NCBI GenBank assembly: GCA_003427395.1
Contig: BFEA01000192.1
Span: 1,716,452-1,778,415 of the forward strand
Origin: Chara braunii
Lineage: Eukaryota > Streptophyta > Charophyceae > Charales > Characeae
Direction: 5' to 3'
DNA: 61,964 bases
Shown in pieces: positions 1 through 11,100 of this stretch. A program made the position numbers and the translations under genes. The stretch's first letter is position 1; each line of letters starts with the position of its first letter. The notes under the pieces are model-generated. The model saw only the letters and a program-made list of their open reading frames with translations, did no database searches and was not told the origin of the DNA.

Positions 1-755
1 GGGGGGGTTATGGTGGGGGGGTTAGTGAAGGGGTTTCAACAAGCACGGGGGCGCTTCAGCAGACAACAAGGGGAGGGAACAGGCGATAGGTTCGGGGCAG
101 CAGGAGGGTAGAGGTGGGGGAGGGAACAGGTAGGACTATGGGCGGGGTAGGACCGGTACTTCTCGCCCAAAAGGTTTGAAAAGGGCGGCCTATCTCGGCC
201 GTCAATCTCTTGAAATCAACGGTCCAGATAACCCGCCCTTTTCAAACCTTTTGAGCGGGCCTACGGGACATGGTTTAATTTGTTTTGGGGCCAGGAGACC
301 TCCACGGCCTGCATGGAGGCATCCTGGCCCAAAAAAAAACGGTGAAACCCCCTAGATTGGATGCGCTACGACAAACCGGGGGGAACCGACCCGGTTGACC
401 GGCCGGTAGGACCGGCCCGGTTCCAATTGGGGGAGGGGCCCCCGGTCCTACCGGGTTTACAACACTGAGAAAAACACAATTTAATCACATGTATTAACCT
501 CTCTGAACACAATGAACGTTTTTCCTTCAGTCGAGCTCTATTCTTTTAAGTGTTCCTTTTGTTTACCCACTTGTTGACTTGCACTATTGCACATAATCAC
601 TCATTCATAATCTTGCACTATGTTCCTTTTCTTGTGTATCTTCTTTGAAAATGCTGCAAAAAATTTGGTACCTCGTGAAATAGAAATCGGAACCATACTC
701 AAAATCACTATGGTGCACAGAGGAAGAGTTTGTTGGCAAACATGACGAAGACATA
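1..755. repeat. G/C-rich non-coding DNA with two strong inverted repeats
   Basis: No gene is visible. Two hairpins stand out. One has 24-bp arms at 165-188 and 233-256 with one mismatch and a 44-bp loop. The other has perfect 13-bp arms at 403-415 and 442-454, of the form CCGGTAGGACCGG. Composition shifts abruptly from G-rich to AT-rich near 470. This resembles the remains of a foldback or MITE-type element, but no target duplication was found. Confidence 0.5.
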
Positions 756-1297
756 ATGAAGCATTTCGACGACAAAGAGTTACCTATGAACTTCTATGAG
801 GGAGTTGAGATAGAGGAAGACAAGTCTAAGGATGTGGCAGAACGGAAGCGGGCATCAAAGTTGCATAGAACAACATGCACACCGCGCAAAATGGATGATG
901 AAAAATGCAACACTTGTGGCTCAGTCCACTGTTTTTGGGCATGTGGCTTCATGTTCCCTCCAATGGAAATGGTTCTGGCTGAATCATGCACACAGGTATG
1001 AGATCTTCATCTACAATGTATTTTCACTGTTTAGTAAATCATCTTATTTATTATTTTAGTATAGATTTCAAATTTTGATTCAGCCACACAACGAACACTA
1101 AATTTTTGTATCCCCATGTACGTCTTTCATGCAGGTGTATCATTACATTTTGACGCTCTTTGGAAACCATCCATTTCCAGAGTTCATTGGCTATGATGAT
1201 ATGTGTCATCTTCTTCGTTTTGCATTGAACAAAAAATGGAGAATTGCGACGACGAAGACGACAAAATTTACCGATGTGCAAAAGATTCACCACGTTG
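756..1297 (+). CDS. KDZ-type (Zisupton-like) transposase fragment, two exons
   Basis: Two coding blocks join in phase. Exon a (756-995) ends ...SCTQ and is followed by GTATGAG. An intron of 139 nt (996-1134, GT..GCAG) leads to exon b (1135-1297), whose 3' edge is a GTAAGA donor in phase 1. The joined protein has a Cys-rich stretch (CNTCGSVHC, then WACGF) followed by an IGYDDMCHLLRF block. That block corresponds to the YD-x-x-C motif of KDZ-family DDE transposases, the superfamily with Kyakuja, Dileera and Zisupton. The acidic residue and Cys of this block are among the family's most conserved positions. The N-terminus is missing and the start at 756 is arbitrary. The next exon appears to be the KDZ block at 4249, in compatible phase. 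It is probably a decayed transposon copy. Family assignment rests on motif recognition only. Confidence 0.6.
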
Positions 1298-1496
1298 GTA
1301 AGACACTTTCACATGCTCTCAAAACGTACCTTTAACTGGTTTTGCAAAAAAAGATCTTCATCATTGAAATTAATTATCCCTACAAGTATTTACTATTTAG
1401 ATTATGACTAAAACAAAACGTAATTTCTAATTGAGCTAGGCTACCGAAGTGTCACAGGACCACTTGCTCGGACGTGCCAATAATAAAATTAAAGAA

Positions 1497-1498
<2 letters not shown>

Positions 1499-1534
<36 letters not shown>
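1499..1534. repeat. (GA)n microsatellite
   Basis: Uninterrupted GA dinucleotide run, the first of many GA/CT tracts in the window. It lies between the KDZ exon b and the LTR that starts at 1643. Confidence 0.9.
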
Positions 1535-1535
<1 letters not shown>

Positions 1536-1642
1536 TATGTTTTAATAGTCTGATATCAGAGGGTATGTTGTCATAAGAGTGAAACCGCAGAAGAAAAAAA
1601 AAACGTTTTTTTTTTCTTATTTTTTAACGAGCATTTACCCAG

Positions 1643-2787
1643 TGTTACATACTATTCCACACGGGTCATTCTAGGCCCGACTTCGGCAGTTCAGAAGGGT
1701 ACCGACGGCCAGTCCATCCAAAAGACGGACCATTTTCCACTAGGCCGCTGGTAGGACCAATCGGCTGCATTTCAGGTTGGTCTGGCGGCGCTTGAGGCTG
1801 TCGCCCGCCGATCTGATCTGACCCGTTGGGTCCGACGGTTCAGATGACAGCGCTGTTTCGTAGCCTTAAGGCCGCACCTCACCTTTCGGTACATAGTACC
1901 GGCCGGACGGTCTGTCCGGCATTCTGGAGTGGACAGCAGTGAGAAGCGCTGCGTAGTTGCAGTCTCGGGCGCAACGATGTTTGTAGCGAGCGCTAGGTGT
2001 AGTGCTGCGTTGAGGAGAGTTTGAGAGGGCGAGGACTTACCTGTGGCCTACCTGTGCGCCATTGCTCCTTTTGAGCAGTACTTCGACGACGACGACAGGT
2101 TAGGACAAGTGGGCGTGAGGGATTTCCTCCTCCCTACCTTGCCAGCTCCCTCCCTTCTCTTCCTCCTGCATCCTCAGCTGAGTCTCATCTTCTTTTTTTT
2201 CTTCTTCTTCTTCCTCTCTCTGTCCATATCACCATCATCATCATCTTCTTCTTCTTCTTCTTCTTCTTCTGGGATACTACTTCAGTTACAGTTGGACATG
2301 AGATCGGAGTCAGACTTCAGCAGCAGAGATGCCATGGTATTCAACAGATGAGGCAGTGAGGGATATTTGGGATTGATATTGGCGGCATTGCTGTTTAGAC
2401 CAGAGTTAGGATTTCGGGTTGTCACCCGGAGGTGACTTGGGTGTCGGCGACATTATTGTATCTTGGCGACATTTTGAGGTTACCTTATTGATGACATTCC
2501 GGATTCTATTTTTGGACATTCGGCACTGACTCCATCTCCCTCTTCCCCCACTCTCTTCTCATCTCCCCCATTCGTCTGTGGATGCGTGTACGAGATCTGG
2601 GCCTCGTCTGTGCATGGTCCCAGATCCCATCCCACTCTCGATTGTTTGGATTTGACTGCTATTTGTGTGAGTCCAGTCTATGTGAGTCAGTCCACATTTC
2701 AGACTTCCGCTGCATTTGTACTCTTCCTATATTGGTTGATTCTTGGTTTTGCCCACACTTTGTGAGACAACTCACGAGTATGCAACA
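1643..2787 (+). mobile_element. Putative LTR of a Ty3/gypsy-like element, followed by primer site
   Basis: A 1,145-bp block starts TGTTACATA and ends TATGCAACA, an imperfect terminal inverted pair obeying the TG..CA rule. Three bases after its end lies a near-perfect initiator-Met primer-binding site (2791-2802). This is the expected arrangement for a 5' LTR. No gag follows within the next 400 bp and no second LTR was found, so it is a truncated element. It sits inside what would be the large intron of the KDZ gene. The open frame inside it (TTC/TCA runs coding Ser/Phe) is low-complexity and not credited. Confidence 0.5.
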
Positions 2788-2790
2788 GTT

Positions 2791-2802
2791 TGGTATCGGA
2801 GC
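2791..2802 (+). other. Primer-binding site (tRNA-iMet type, one change)
   Basis: TGGTATCGGAGC differs by one base from the plant-typical TGGTATCAGAGC. It lies 3 nt after the putative LTR end at 2787. Confidence 0.55.
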
Positions 2803-2911
2803 CGACCAATTAGTGACACAACATAAGTTCAATGCCGACAGTGCCGCCCAGCTGGTGCCACCGTTGGAATACTAGTAAATTATTGAAAACCTGGTGGAAT
2901 AACAATCACTG

Positions 2912-3039
2912 TTACCGTGATTCTGGTCAGATACGTCCCGAACATAGTGTGCGTATAGTTAACCCCCCAATTGAATGCAGAGACTTATGCACACTTTCTG
3001 GTTGATTTTTACCGTGATTCTGGTCAGATACGTCCCGAA
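2912..3039. repeat. 31-bp direct repeat pair
   Basis: The block starting TACCGTGATTCTGGTCAG occurs at 2912-2942 and again at 3009-3039. Weaker relatives lie near 47495-47530 and 49795-49840, so this may be one end of a dispersed repeat family. Confidence 0.7.
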
Positions 3040-3225
3040 TAGTCTTACAATGATTGTTCCCTTAGTCACCACTCCTTCGTTGAACACATTATTTGTCTAA
3101 CTATTTATCTATCTCCTGATCGTCGCCTCGATTCTTCCCTACCTCGACCTAACGTGCATCACGACCCCTCCACTCACCATGATGCAATCATTCCCCTCGT
3201 GTCCTCCAGAGTCCTCCACATTATG

Positions 3226-3233
<8 letters not shown>

Positions 3234-3296
<63 letters not shown>
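3234..3296. repeat. (CT)n microsatellite
   Basis: A C-run followed by about 30 CT units in duplication copy A. The copy B counterpart at 6599-6641 is shorter. Confidence 0.9.
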
Positions 3297-3301
<5 letters not shown>

Positions 3302-3669
3302 CCACCCATCTGACCCTCCTTTACCATTTCGACTGATGAGGGTGATCTCTTTAGGAGGGAAGAAGGATAATGGATGGAGAAGGACAGGGGATGAACGGAT
3401 GACGAGCAGGGAGGATGGGCAAACGAGATCAACATCACGAGAATGGATGGGAGAGGTGAGTGGAGGATGGAGGGTGGAGTAACAGTGGATCATGCAAAAA
3501 AAGAAAAAAAAGCCAGACAACATTTCATGAAGGCGAAGATGGTACACCCATAAACTATTGATAAACATACCTATGTTTACATCCACATGGAACCAAATGA
3601 CTAAAAATAACTCTGAATTTACCTTGGCTCAGTCAAGCCAATGATAATATCTCAAGGTTGTCGCCCTTT

Positions 3670-4032
3670 AAAAAAAAAAAAAAAAAAAAAAAACGATTAA
3701 GTGTTTGTTTGTTTGTTTGATTGATTGATTGGATCGATTGATTGACTGATTGGTTGATTGATTGCTTTGATTGATTGATTGACTGATTGATCGATTCAAT
3801 CAATCAATAGATCCATCCATGGCAGCGGGAGTCGGAAGGCAACAGGAGCGGGGGAGTCAGTGGGAGAGGGTGCGCCAGCCGGAGTGGGAGAGGGAGAGGG
3901 AGTGGGAGTGGGAGTCAGGGAGGCAGCGGAAGCCAGGGATGCAGCAAACCACACGCATGTGTGTGTGTGGGTGCGTGTCTACGTGCATGTGCATGTGCGT
4001 GTGTGTGTGTGTGTGCGGGGGTGCGTGTGTGT

Positions 4033-4083
<51 letters not shown>

Positions 4084-4124
4084 TCTGTGTGCATGTTTGT
4101 GCTTCTCCACGCGCTCACGCGCGC

Positions 4125-4155
<31 letters not shown>

Positions 4156-4158
4156 ATA
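3670..4158. repeat. Poly-A, (TTGA)n, GGGAGT-rich and (TG)n tract cluster
   Basis: A poly-A run near 3670-3692 is followed by TTGA/TTTG repeats (about 3711-3812), a GGGAGNGGGAGT-rich block (about 3840-3930) and an interrupted TG array (about 3957-4158). The same order is repeated at 7021-7425 in the second duplication copy. Frames through it encode only Val/Cys or Thr/His repeats and are not genes. Confidence 0.85.
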
Positions 4159-4248
4159 GAGGGCAATATTGCTCCATGTTCATGAAGTTGCGAAAAATAT
4201 ACTTACAATTGATATATGTGTCATTTTCTTTTTTTCTTCCATGTACAG

Positions 4249-4436
4249 TCAACCACTCTCATTTCAACAACCATGTCGGACACTGGTGCAAAGCCAATGT
4301 GAATCCTAGAAAATAGAAAGAGCTGAGTGATGCGAACATGTCCATCTGCGAGCAAAGGTTTAAATGGTTTGCTAAATTCAAGCACAATATGAGGTACGGT
4401 AACCAAAAACGTTATCCTTTTCTCCTGCGAGTATAA
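4249..4436 (+). pseudogene. KDZ-type transposase C-terminal exon, copy A (nonsense mutation)
   Basis: A TGTACAG acceptor ends at 4248. In phase 1, compatible with the donor after 1297, the exon encodes [13 protein letters not shown], then a stop, then DANMSICEQRFKWFAKFKH and NMRYGNQKRYPFLL. This matches the C-terminal part of KDZ transposases: a His-rich block, WC-x-x-N-x-NP, then N-x-x-x-x-E-x-x-F-x-W with the catalytic Glu. The stop is TAG at 4314-4316. The second copy at 7516 has TAC at the same codon, so this copy is the damaged one. It could be part of one gene with 756-1297 through an intron of about 2.95 kb, or simply a dispersed exon. Confidence 0.6.
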
Positions 4437-4968
4437 GTTGTACAATTCACACATGAGGTATAAATATCCCTTACCTTCTTTAAGCAATTAGCGGTCCTTG
4501 TGTGACGGTCCCACGCGAGGCCGAAATACCAGTGTTGGGAAAGGAGGGGGGTACTGAAAGCGGGCCAAGTTCAAACTGCCCCGTCGAAACTATTCAAGTA
4601 GGCAAAATCGCGCGCTCCATTGTCCATTCGAAACCATTCGGCCAGGCAGAATTGCACGTTGCGCCGTCGCTAACGGGAAACTTCGGTCCGGGAATGTGGA
4701 AACGCGGCATCGGAAAGCATCGGTCCGAGAGGCGTGAAGGGCGTGGCTGCGTCGTCGCTAAGGCTTGTGCAAAATGAGAGTTAATCTTCGGCTAGAGCAT
4801 GCAAAGATACACCACGACTATTTTTATCATTTTTGCATGTCAAGCGTTGTCGAGTGGGGCCCTATGTGTTTAGGGGGTGCGAAGATACACTGTGTTGTGT
4901 TTTGTTTTTGTTTTTTTTCTTAGAAGATTCATTCGCACGATGACGGGGAGGGAGAGGGGAGGAGATAT

Positions 4969-5050
4969 TAAATGAGGATGAGGATGACGAGGGGAAATCC
5001 TTGGAGGAGGTGAGAGGGGTGAAAATGTGGGTTGGATAGATGTTGGAAAT

Positions 5051-5147
<97 letters not shown>

Positions 5148-6044
5148 CCGGTGTGGATGAGAAAGGCGTAGGGGACTATGCTGGTTTCATGCTCTCTTTA
5201 TTTACATTTTTGTTTGCAATTATGTTTCACAATGCTCCTTGCTCCCCACCTATTTCTTTTATAGTTATTTTTATTTTTCTCCTCCCTTTATAGAGGTTAT
5301 CCTTTCTATTTCGCTGCAAGAAACTCCTTCCTCATCTTCCATATCTTCTTTTCCTACGGCTCTTTGTTCTCTTATTCTCTCTACGTCCACACCCAGTTTT
5401 AGCTCCTGGCGGTCTAAAACTGAAATTAGGGTTTGAGCTTTTGTTTTTATATATATATTTTTGGTTTTTCTTGAATTTGTCTTGGTTCAAGGTTGTTGTG
5501 TACCAAATTTGGTCTCATTCGGAGTACAGGAAATTGGAATTTCCTCTGCTAAGATTTCAAAAAATTCTCAAGATTTTTGAAATTGAATGTTAGCGAAATT
5601 TGCAAGACATTTCACTTTTGCCTTACTGTTTTATAGGTTAAAAAAACAAAATCCCAAATTTTTTGCATTTAGTTGATATGGTCACCACTCTATCAACTGG
5701 TGGCAAGTTTGGTTAAAATGACCCTTGGATTTTGTTGTAAACGGCATGACAAGTGGTCTGAAAATTTAGGTCTCCATTAACCGCCTCTCTCCATGTCAAC
5801 CTTTGGATATGTTGAATTCTTTGTGGAAGAGACGAAGGCCTATATCGTCCTGCGTTACAAAGACCACGACAAAGGAAGGGAATGGAGAAGCGTTGGTGAT
5901 TCAAGAAAACAGTGGATCACGAATTGGGGCAGGAGAGATTAAATGAGGATGATGACGAGAAGAATGGGAAATCCCGGGAGGAGGTGGGAGGGGTGAAAAT
6001 ATGGGCAGGATAGATGTTTCAAATCAAGAAAGGAGCGGGAGGGA

Positions 6045-6084
<40 letters not shown>

Positions 6085-6569
6085 AAGAGATATAGGTTTT
6101 GCAAATCTGCATTTCCTATATTGTTTCTGATCTCCCGTTCTTCTCCAAACAGTTATCCGCTCCTCTTTAACATGCATCTTGACCTTACATTGTGGGATTA
6201 CGACCTATCGATTCATTGTTTTTTCCTCTTGCATTTCTTTCCCCTTTCACTACAATGTCATGTCCTTTGNTGGACTGTGATGGAGTCACACCATGATGAT
6301 TGATGACCTCTTTTATAGTTATTTTTCTGGAAGGGTGACGGACTTCAGATATGCCCAACTAATTTACAAGGGTGACCGACTTCAGATATGCCCACCTTCT
6401 ATTCTTGACGTTTATAAAATTTTGTTATTAATTGGTTGTGGATTTTCATTCCAATATAATTTCACGTTGAAGACATGCGTATCGGTAGGAAAGCTGAATG
6501 GTTTTTCGGGGTGCAGGGGTTTGGAGTATGTTGTTAATGTCTCTGCTTGAAGCGGTTGAGAGCAAGCCT
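4969..6569. repeat. Interval between duplication copies: GA tracts and partial repeats, no gene
   Basis: Two GA arrays (5049-5143 and about 6046-6083) each follow a related block of about 100 bp, at about 4965-5048 and 5935-6030, which share ATTAAATGAGGATGA and GGATAGATGTT. A segment at about 5410-5700 contains CTGAAATTAGGGTTT and AAATTTGGT and resembles 56475-56650. A block containing GACTTCAGATATGCCCA occurs twice, near 6341-6357 and 6379-6395. One N lies at 6270. I see no credible coding sequence. Confidence 0.6.
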
Positions 6570-6592
6570 CAAGAGTCCTCCACATTGTGCCC

Positions 6593-6643
<51 letters not shown>

Positions 6644-8230
6644 CCCATCTGACCCTCCTTTACCATTTCGACTGATGAGGGTGATCTCTTTAGGAGGGAA
6701 GAAGGATAATGGATGGAGAAGGACAGGGGATGAACGGATGACGAGCAGGGAGGATGGGCAAACGAGATCAACATCACGACAATGGATGGGAGAGGTGAGT
6801 GGAGGATGGAGGGTGGAGTAACAGTGGATCATGCAAAAAAAAAAAAAAACCGTCATACAACATTCCACCAAGGCGAAGATGGTACACCCATCATGACCGA
6901 TGAACTATTGATAAACATACCTATATTCAAATCCACATGAAATCAAATGAGTAAAAATAACTCTGAATTTACCTTGGCTCAGTAAAGCCAATGATAATAT
7001 CTCAAGGTTGTCCCCTTTTAAAAAAAAATAAAAAAATAAAAACAATTAAGTGTTTGTTTGTTTGTTTGATTGATTGATTGGATCGATTGATTGACTGATT
7101 GGTTGATTGATTGCTTTGATTGATTGATTATTTGATTGATCGATTCAATCAATCAAACAATCAATCAATCAATAGATCCATCTACGGCAGCGGGAGTCGG
7201 AAGGCAACGGGAGCGGGGGAGTCAGTGGGAGAGGGCGCGCTAGCCGGAGTGGGAGAGGGAGAGGGAGTGGGAGTGGGAGTGGGAGTGGGAGTTAGGGAGG
7301 CAGCGGAAGCCGGGGATGCAGCAGGCCGCACGCATGTGTGTGTGTGGGTGCGTGTCTATGTGCATGTGCCTGTGCGTGCGTGTGTGTGTGCGTGCGTGTG
7401 TGTGTGTGTGTGTGTGCGTATGATAGAGGGCAATATTGCTCCATGTTCATAAAGTTGAGAAAAATATACTGACAATTGATATATGTGTCATTTTCTTGTT
7501 TTCTTCCTTGTACAGTCAACCACTTTCATTTCAACAACCATGTTGGACACTGGTGCATAGCCAATGTGAATCCTATAAAATACAAAGAGATGACCGATGC
7601 GAACATGTCCATCTGCGAGCGAAGGTTTAAATGGTTTGCTAAATTCAAGCATAACATGAGGTACGGTAACCAAAAACGTTATCCTTTTCTCCTGCGAGTA
7701 TAAGTTGTACAATTCAAACATGAGGTACAAATATCCCTTACCTTCTTTACGCAAATAGCGGTCCTCGCGTGACGGTCCCACGCGAGGCCGAAATGCCAGT
7801 GTTGGGAAAGGAGGGGGGTACTGAAAGCGGACCAAGTTCAAACTGCCTCGTTGAAACTATTCGGGTAGGCAGAATCACGTGCTCCACTGTCCATTCGAAA
7901 CCATTCCGCCAGGCAGAATTGCACACTGCGCCGTCGCTAACGGGAAGCTTCGGTCCGAGAATGTGGAAACGCGACATCGGAAAGCTTCGGTCCGCGAGGC
8001 ATGAAGGGTGTGGCTGTGTCGTCGCTAAGGCTTGTGCAAATTGAGAGTTAATCTTCGGCTAGAGCATGCAAAGATACACCGCGACTATTTTTATCGTTTG
8101 TGCATGTCGAGCGTTGTCGAGTGAGGCCCTATATGTTTAGGGGGCGCGCAGATACACTGTGTTGTTTTTTGTTTTTGTTTTTTTCTTAGTAGATTCATTC
8201 GCACGATGACGTGGAGGGAGAGGGGAGGTG
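6570..8230 (+). repeat. Segmental duplication, copy B
   Basis: Direct repeat of 3205-4968, starting at AGAGTCCTCCACATT and ending near TTCGCACGATGACG. It carries the better-preserved KDZ terminal exon. The (TG)n and (CT)n tracts are shorter than in copy A. Confidence 0.85.
7516..7703 (+). CDS. KDZ-type transposase C-terminal exon, copy B (open)
   Basis: This is the counterpart of the exon at 4249, with the same TTGTACAG acceptor ending at 7515. It reads without internal stops: [13 protein letters not shown], an NP block, then DANMSICERRFKWFAKFKH and a YPFLLRV end at TAA 7701-7703. The family's conserved Glu (SICE) and aromatic spacing are kept. Where copy A has a stop, this copy has Tyr. No upstream exons accompany it locally, because the duplicated unit begins downstream of KDZ exons a and b. 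It is an orphan exon unless spliced to 756-1297. Whether it is ever expressed cannot be judged. Confidence 0.55.
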
Positions 8231-9100
8231 GGAGGACGTCGATGATGGGGAGGAGGAGGAGAAGGGGAAGGTAACCCAAGAGTAGCGTCACGAAGGAGAA
8301 GGGGTGGTGTTTAGGGAGGAGTGGGGGCGGAGGGGTGCAGGACGATGATATGGAGTAGGATGTGGAGGATGATGGGCGGGAGGAGGAGGAGGATGCCGGA
8401 GAGAGGGAGGGGAGGTTGGAAGAGATGGATGACGGGGAGGAGGAGGAGGATGACGGGGAGAAGAAGGGACGAACGACGATGACATGGAGGAGGATATGGA
8501 GGACAATGAAAGGGAGGAGAAGGATGATGATGGAGAGTGGGAGAGGAGGTGCGAAAACTTCAAGGATAATGTCGACATGGCTGAATGAGGTGAGTTTTTC
8601 TTTTCTTTTTTTTTGTTTCCCTTTTTTTTCCCGATGTCTTCTGGGTAGGGAAAGACAAGGGACAACACCGGATAGATCCAACGTAAAGGGAGGAGGAGGA
8701 AGGGGAGGAGGAGCAGGGGCCACGGGTCGAGGACGATGACATAGAGGAGGATGTGGAGGATGGTGACGGGAAGCAGGATGCCGAGACCGATGACAGGGAG
8801 GAGGAAAATGATCACGAGGAGAGGGAAGGAGGGGGGGGAGGTAGCCGAGGAGGAGCATAGCAGAGGGGAAGGTAGCCAAAGAAGAGCGCATGGAGTGGTG
8901 GCAGGGAAGTCGGGGTGGGAGAAGGGCGATGACGGGGAGGAGGATGGTGACGGGGAGGGAGAGGGGTCACAAGGAGGGGGAGGGGTCACAAGGAGGGACA
9001 GGGGAAGGTGGTCGAGGAGAGGCGTGTCCGAGTGGCGGCATGGAAGAGAGAAAGGGGAAGAGATTGAAGAAGGGGGAACATGACGACTAGAGAATATGAG
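8231..9100. repeat. Purine-rich (GGA/GAGGAT) low-complexity DNA
   Basis: About 850 bp of strongly strand-asymmetric G/A sequence with degenerate GAGGAGGAT and GGGGAGGAG units, broken near 8590-8640 by a T-rich patch. Long frames on both strands encode only Glu/Gly/Arg or Pro/Ser repeats. It is not credited as a gene. Long polypurine tracts can form triplex DNA, which is inference here. Confidence 0.7.
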
Positions 9101-9454
9101 CGTGGCGGAGCAGTAAAGGTGGTGTTTGGTGGTCTTCTTTTATTTTTCATTCGTGTTTTTTGACCTTTTTTTTCTTTTTTGATCTCCTCTGGGCAGGTAG
9201 ACAATGACGGGGACGAGGATCCGGAGGAGCATGGTGGAGCAGAGGCGGGAATTTTTGTGTTAGTGCTCGTGATCGTGTTTATTTTTTATCAGTTAACTAA
9301 CTCATGCATTATTTTCCTCGCCATTTATCATTGCAGGTACATGAACAAGGACATATTCAATTTCTTACTCCTTTTAATATGCCAAATAAACCACGAGAAA
9401 AAAAACAACTTCAATTTTCAAAAAATCAAGGACCGCGCTATTGGGCCAAATACC
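9101..9454. other. Spacer without recognisable gene
   Basis: T-rich and A-rich stretches that end in the left half of the palindromic MITE target at 9444-9462. I see nothing else in it. Confidence 0.4.
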
Positions 9455-9462
9455 CTTACAAG

Positions 9463-10250
9463 CAAGGTTGCCGGCATTCGGGACGGGCCGAACGCCCGAA
9501 CCCGAACGCCTGAACGTCCAGGCCCCCCTGTAGACACGTTCGACCGTTCGGGCCGAATGCGGACCCAAAAACAAAAAAACAAAAAAAAAACAAAAAAAAA
9601 GTCGTCCAAAAAATCTGAAACAAAGATATGTTATGCAGAAAGATAAACTAAACAACATTTGCCTCCAAGTGACATCCAAATTCGTTACCAAATTTGAAAT
9701 AAAAATAAAATACGGAAAACAAAAAAAATTAATAGAAATAATTAATTTGAGGAGAGAATTAAAATCAGTTTGCAGGCGGGCATGTTTTAAACACCACCAT
9801 ATTTGGAGTTTTTCATTTTTTTTTGGCTGAGTCAAATTCCATGAAAATTCATATATGTGTATCTCACATGATACAAAACTCATTAAAAAAATATAAAAAA
9901 TAATAAAATTGTTTAGGCCCCGAAACAAAGTGAAAACACAAAGAGAAAAGAGAAACAAAACAAAATAGTGAGTGGGTGAGCACGTTTTGACACTGCCATC
10001 TTTGGCGATTTTTATTTTTGTTTTGGCTAAACAAAATGATCTCAAAATTTAGAGGCATGTACCTCACATCGTAGAGAACTCACAAAAAAACAATCAAGAA
10101 ATAATAATAATGTTTAGGCCCCGAAATATTTTTTGGCGGGGTCCGAACCTCTTCAGGTTCGGAGGGGTTCGGACCCCGAACGGGACCCCGAATGCCCGAG
10201 CGTACGGAGGTTGGCCCGGGGGCCTCCGTACGTACGGGCTGGTAACCATG
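9463..10250. mobile_element. hAT-like MITE with 8-bp target duplication
   Basis: The element starts CAAGGTTGCCGGC. Its right end, read in reverse complement, is CATGGTTACCAGCC, giving imperfect terminal inverted repeats. It is flanked on both sides by CTTACAAG (9455-9462 and 10251-10258), an 8-bp duplication typical of the hAT superfamily. The interior is AT-rich and non-coding, with GC-rich CCGAACGCCCGAAC-type repeats near both ends. Removing it leaves a palindrome that occurs uninterrupted at 51711-51740. A diverged relative of its interior lies near 58540-58790. The hAT assignment rests on TSD length and TIR style only, as there is no transposase. Confidence 0.75.
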
Positions 10251-10329
10251 CTTACAAGGGTATTTGGCCATGATTTTGCAATCGGCATGACGGTTGCGCC
10301 GACCAACACGGGAGAATTAGTCTGAGCCT

Positions 10330-10810
10330 AGAATTTCGTATGAGCGCACACATCATTGTGGCGCACGCCGTAATGGTTAGGATCGATACTAATACCCTTC
10401 GACCAGGAAGGTCGAGGGGCTGAGTAGGTTACTGTAATGTCAGGATACATTTGTGACATGCAAAATGTCGACCTTGCTCGGCCTCGGATACTCGGCACAT
10501 CCACCTTTACTCGAGTGTAGTGCCAACCTACCAGCCACTTGCGTGTTCTCTCCACGACGACCCTCAATGGCACATCCATGGGTAAGTACCGACTCTTCGG
10601 GCTTTCTGCTCGGCCGAGTGTCCTTGCGGGTCATACACGTACTCAAGTCGACAAAGTACTTAATCAGACACACATACAAGCAACCTCGCACGCGCGTAAA
10701 CTTAAGGAGAACAGGGTCAGGCCACTAGGCGGACTGAACCCCTCTACTACATATGTATTGAGCTGCTCCCCTTCTATTCGAAGTGGGAACTAGCTCAATA
10801 GGTTGCGGCT
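10330..10810 (-). mobile_element. LTR-like fragment, minus strand
   Basis: In reverse complement this segment resembles 17746-18060: an AACCTAYTGAGCTAG block, CCGCCTAGTGGCC, a GACCCGYAAGG block and CATTGAGGGTCG. The plus-strand relative is followed by a primer-binding site, which suggests that both are LTR pieces of one family. No coding sequence accompanies this copy. Confidence 0.4.
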
Positions 10811-11100
10811 GTGTGTCCGAAAATGGATTCAACGGGGGTTTTCTGTTGAACGGTTCAACTCCCGTTGAACCCCCGTTTCAACTCCGCGTTATACCGCGTT
10901 ACAACGTAATTCAACTCGGCCCGCGGAACTTTTTTTTGGCGGGGAAAAAAGTCCCAAAAAAAAATTAAAAAAAATGGGGGTGTAGATATCTTTGCGCTCC
11001 ACATCCCCATAGTTTTTTTTTTTTTTTTTTTCGAGGAAGTCTATAATTTAAAAAAAATAAAAAACTGGAATAGTGTAGGGTTAGAGAAAAAAAAAATTCC
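10811..11100. other. Spacer with TTCAAC-type degenerate repeats
   Basis: It contains several degenerate TTCAAC/CGTTGAAC units, like those at 11885-12090, and a poly-T run near 11012-11030. No gene is visible. Confidence 0.4.

Larger units (their letters stand above)
3205..4968 (+). repeat. Segmental duplication, copy A
   Basis: This block matches 6570-8230 in the same orientation over essentially its whole length. Both copies contain, in order: a (CT)n tract, a TTTACCATTTCGACTGATGA block, poly-A, (TTGA)n, a GGGAGT-rich block, (TG)n, the last KDZ exon and a GC-rich tail. Differences are scattered point changes plus microsatellite length. The flanks are unrelated. Confidence 0.85.

Noticed and set aside
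3330-3365. CTGATGAG near 3334 and 6672 as a second hammerhead
   Set aside because: No GAAA after a closed stem II and no stem I partner. Only the heptamer matches.
3819-4316. 165-codon frame ending in the KDZ exon
   Set aside because: Most of it is Val/Cys repeats from the (TG)n tract. Only the last 22 codons, after the acceptor at 4248, are KDZ-related.
8091-8989. 266- and 233-codon Pro/Ser/His-rich minus-strand frames
   Set aside because: Low-complexity translation of the purine-rich tract, open in several frames at once.
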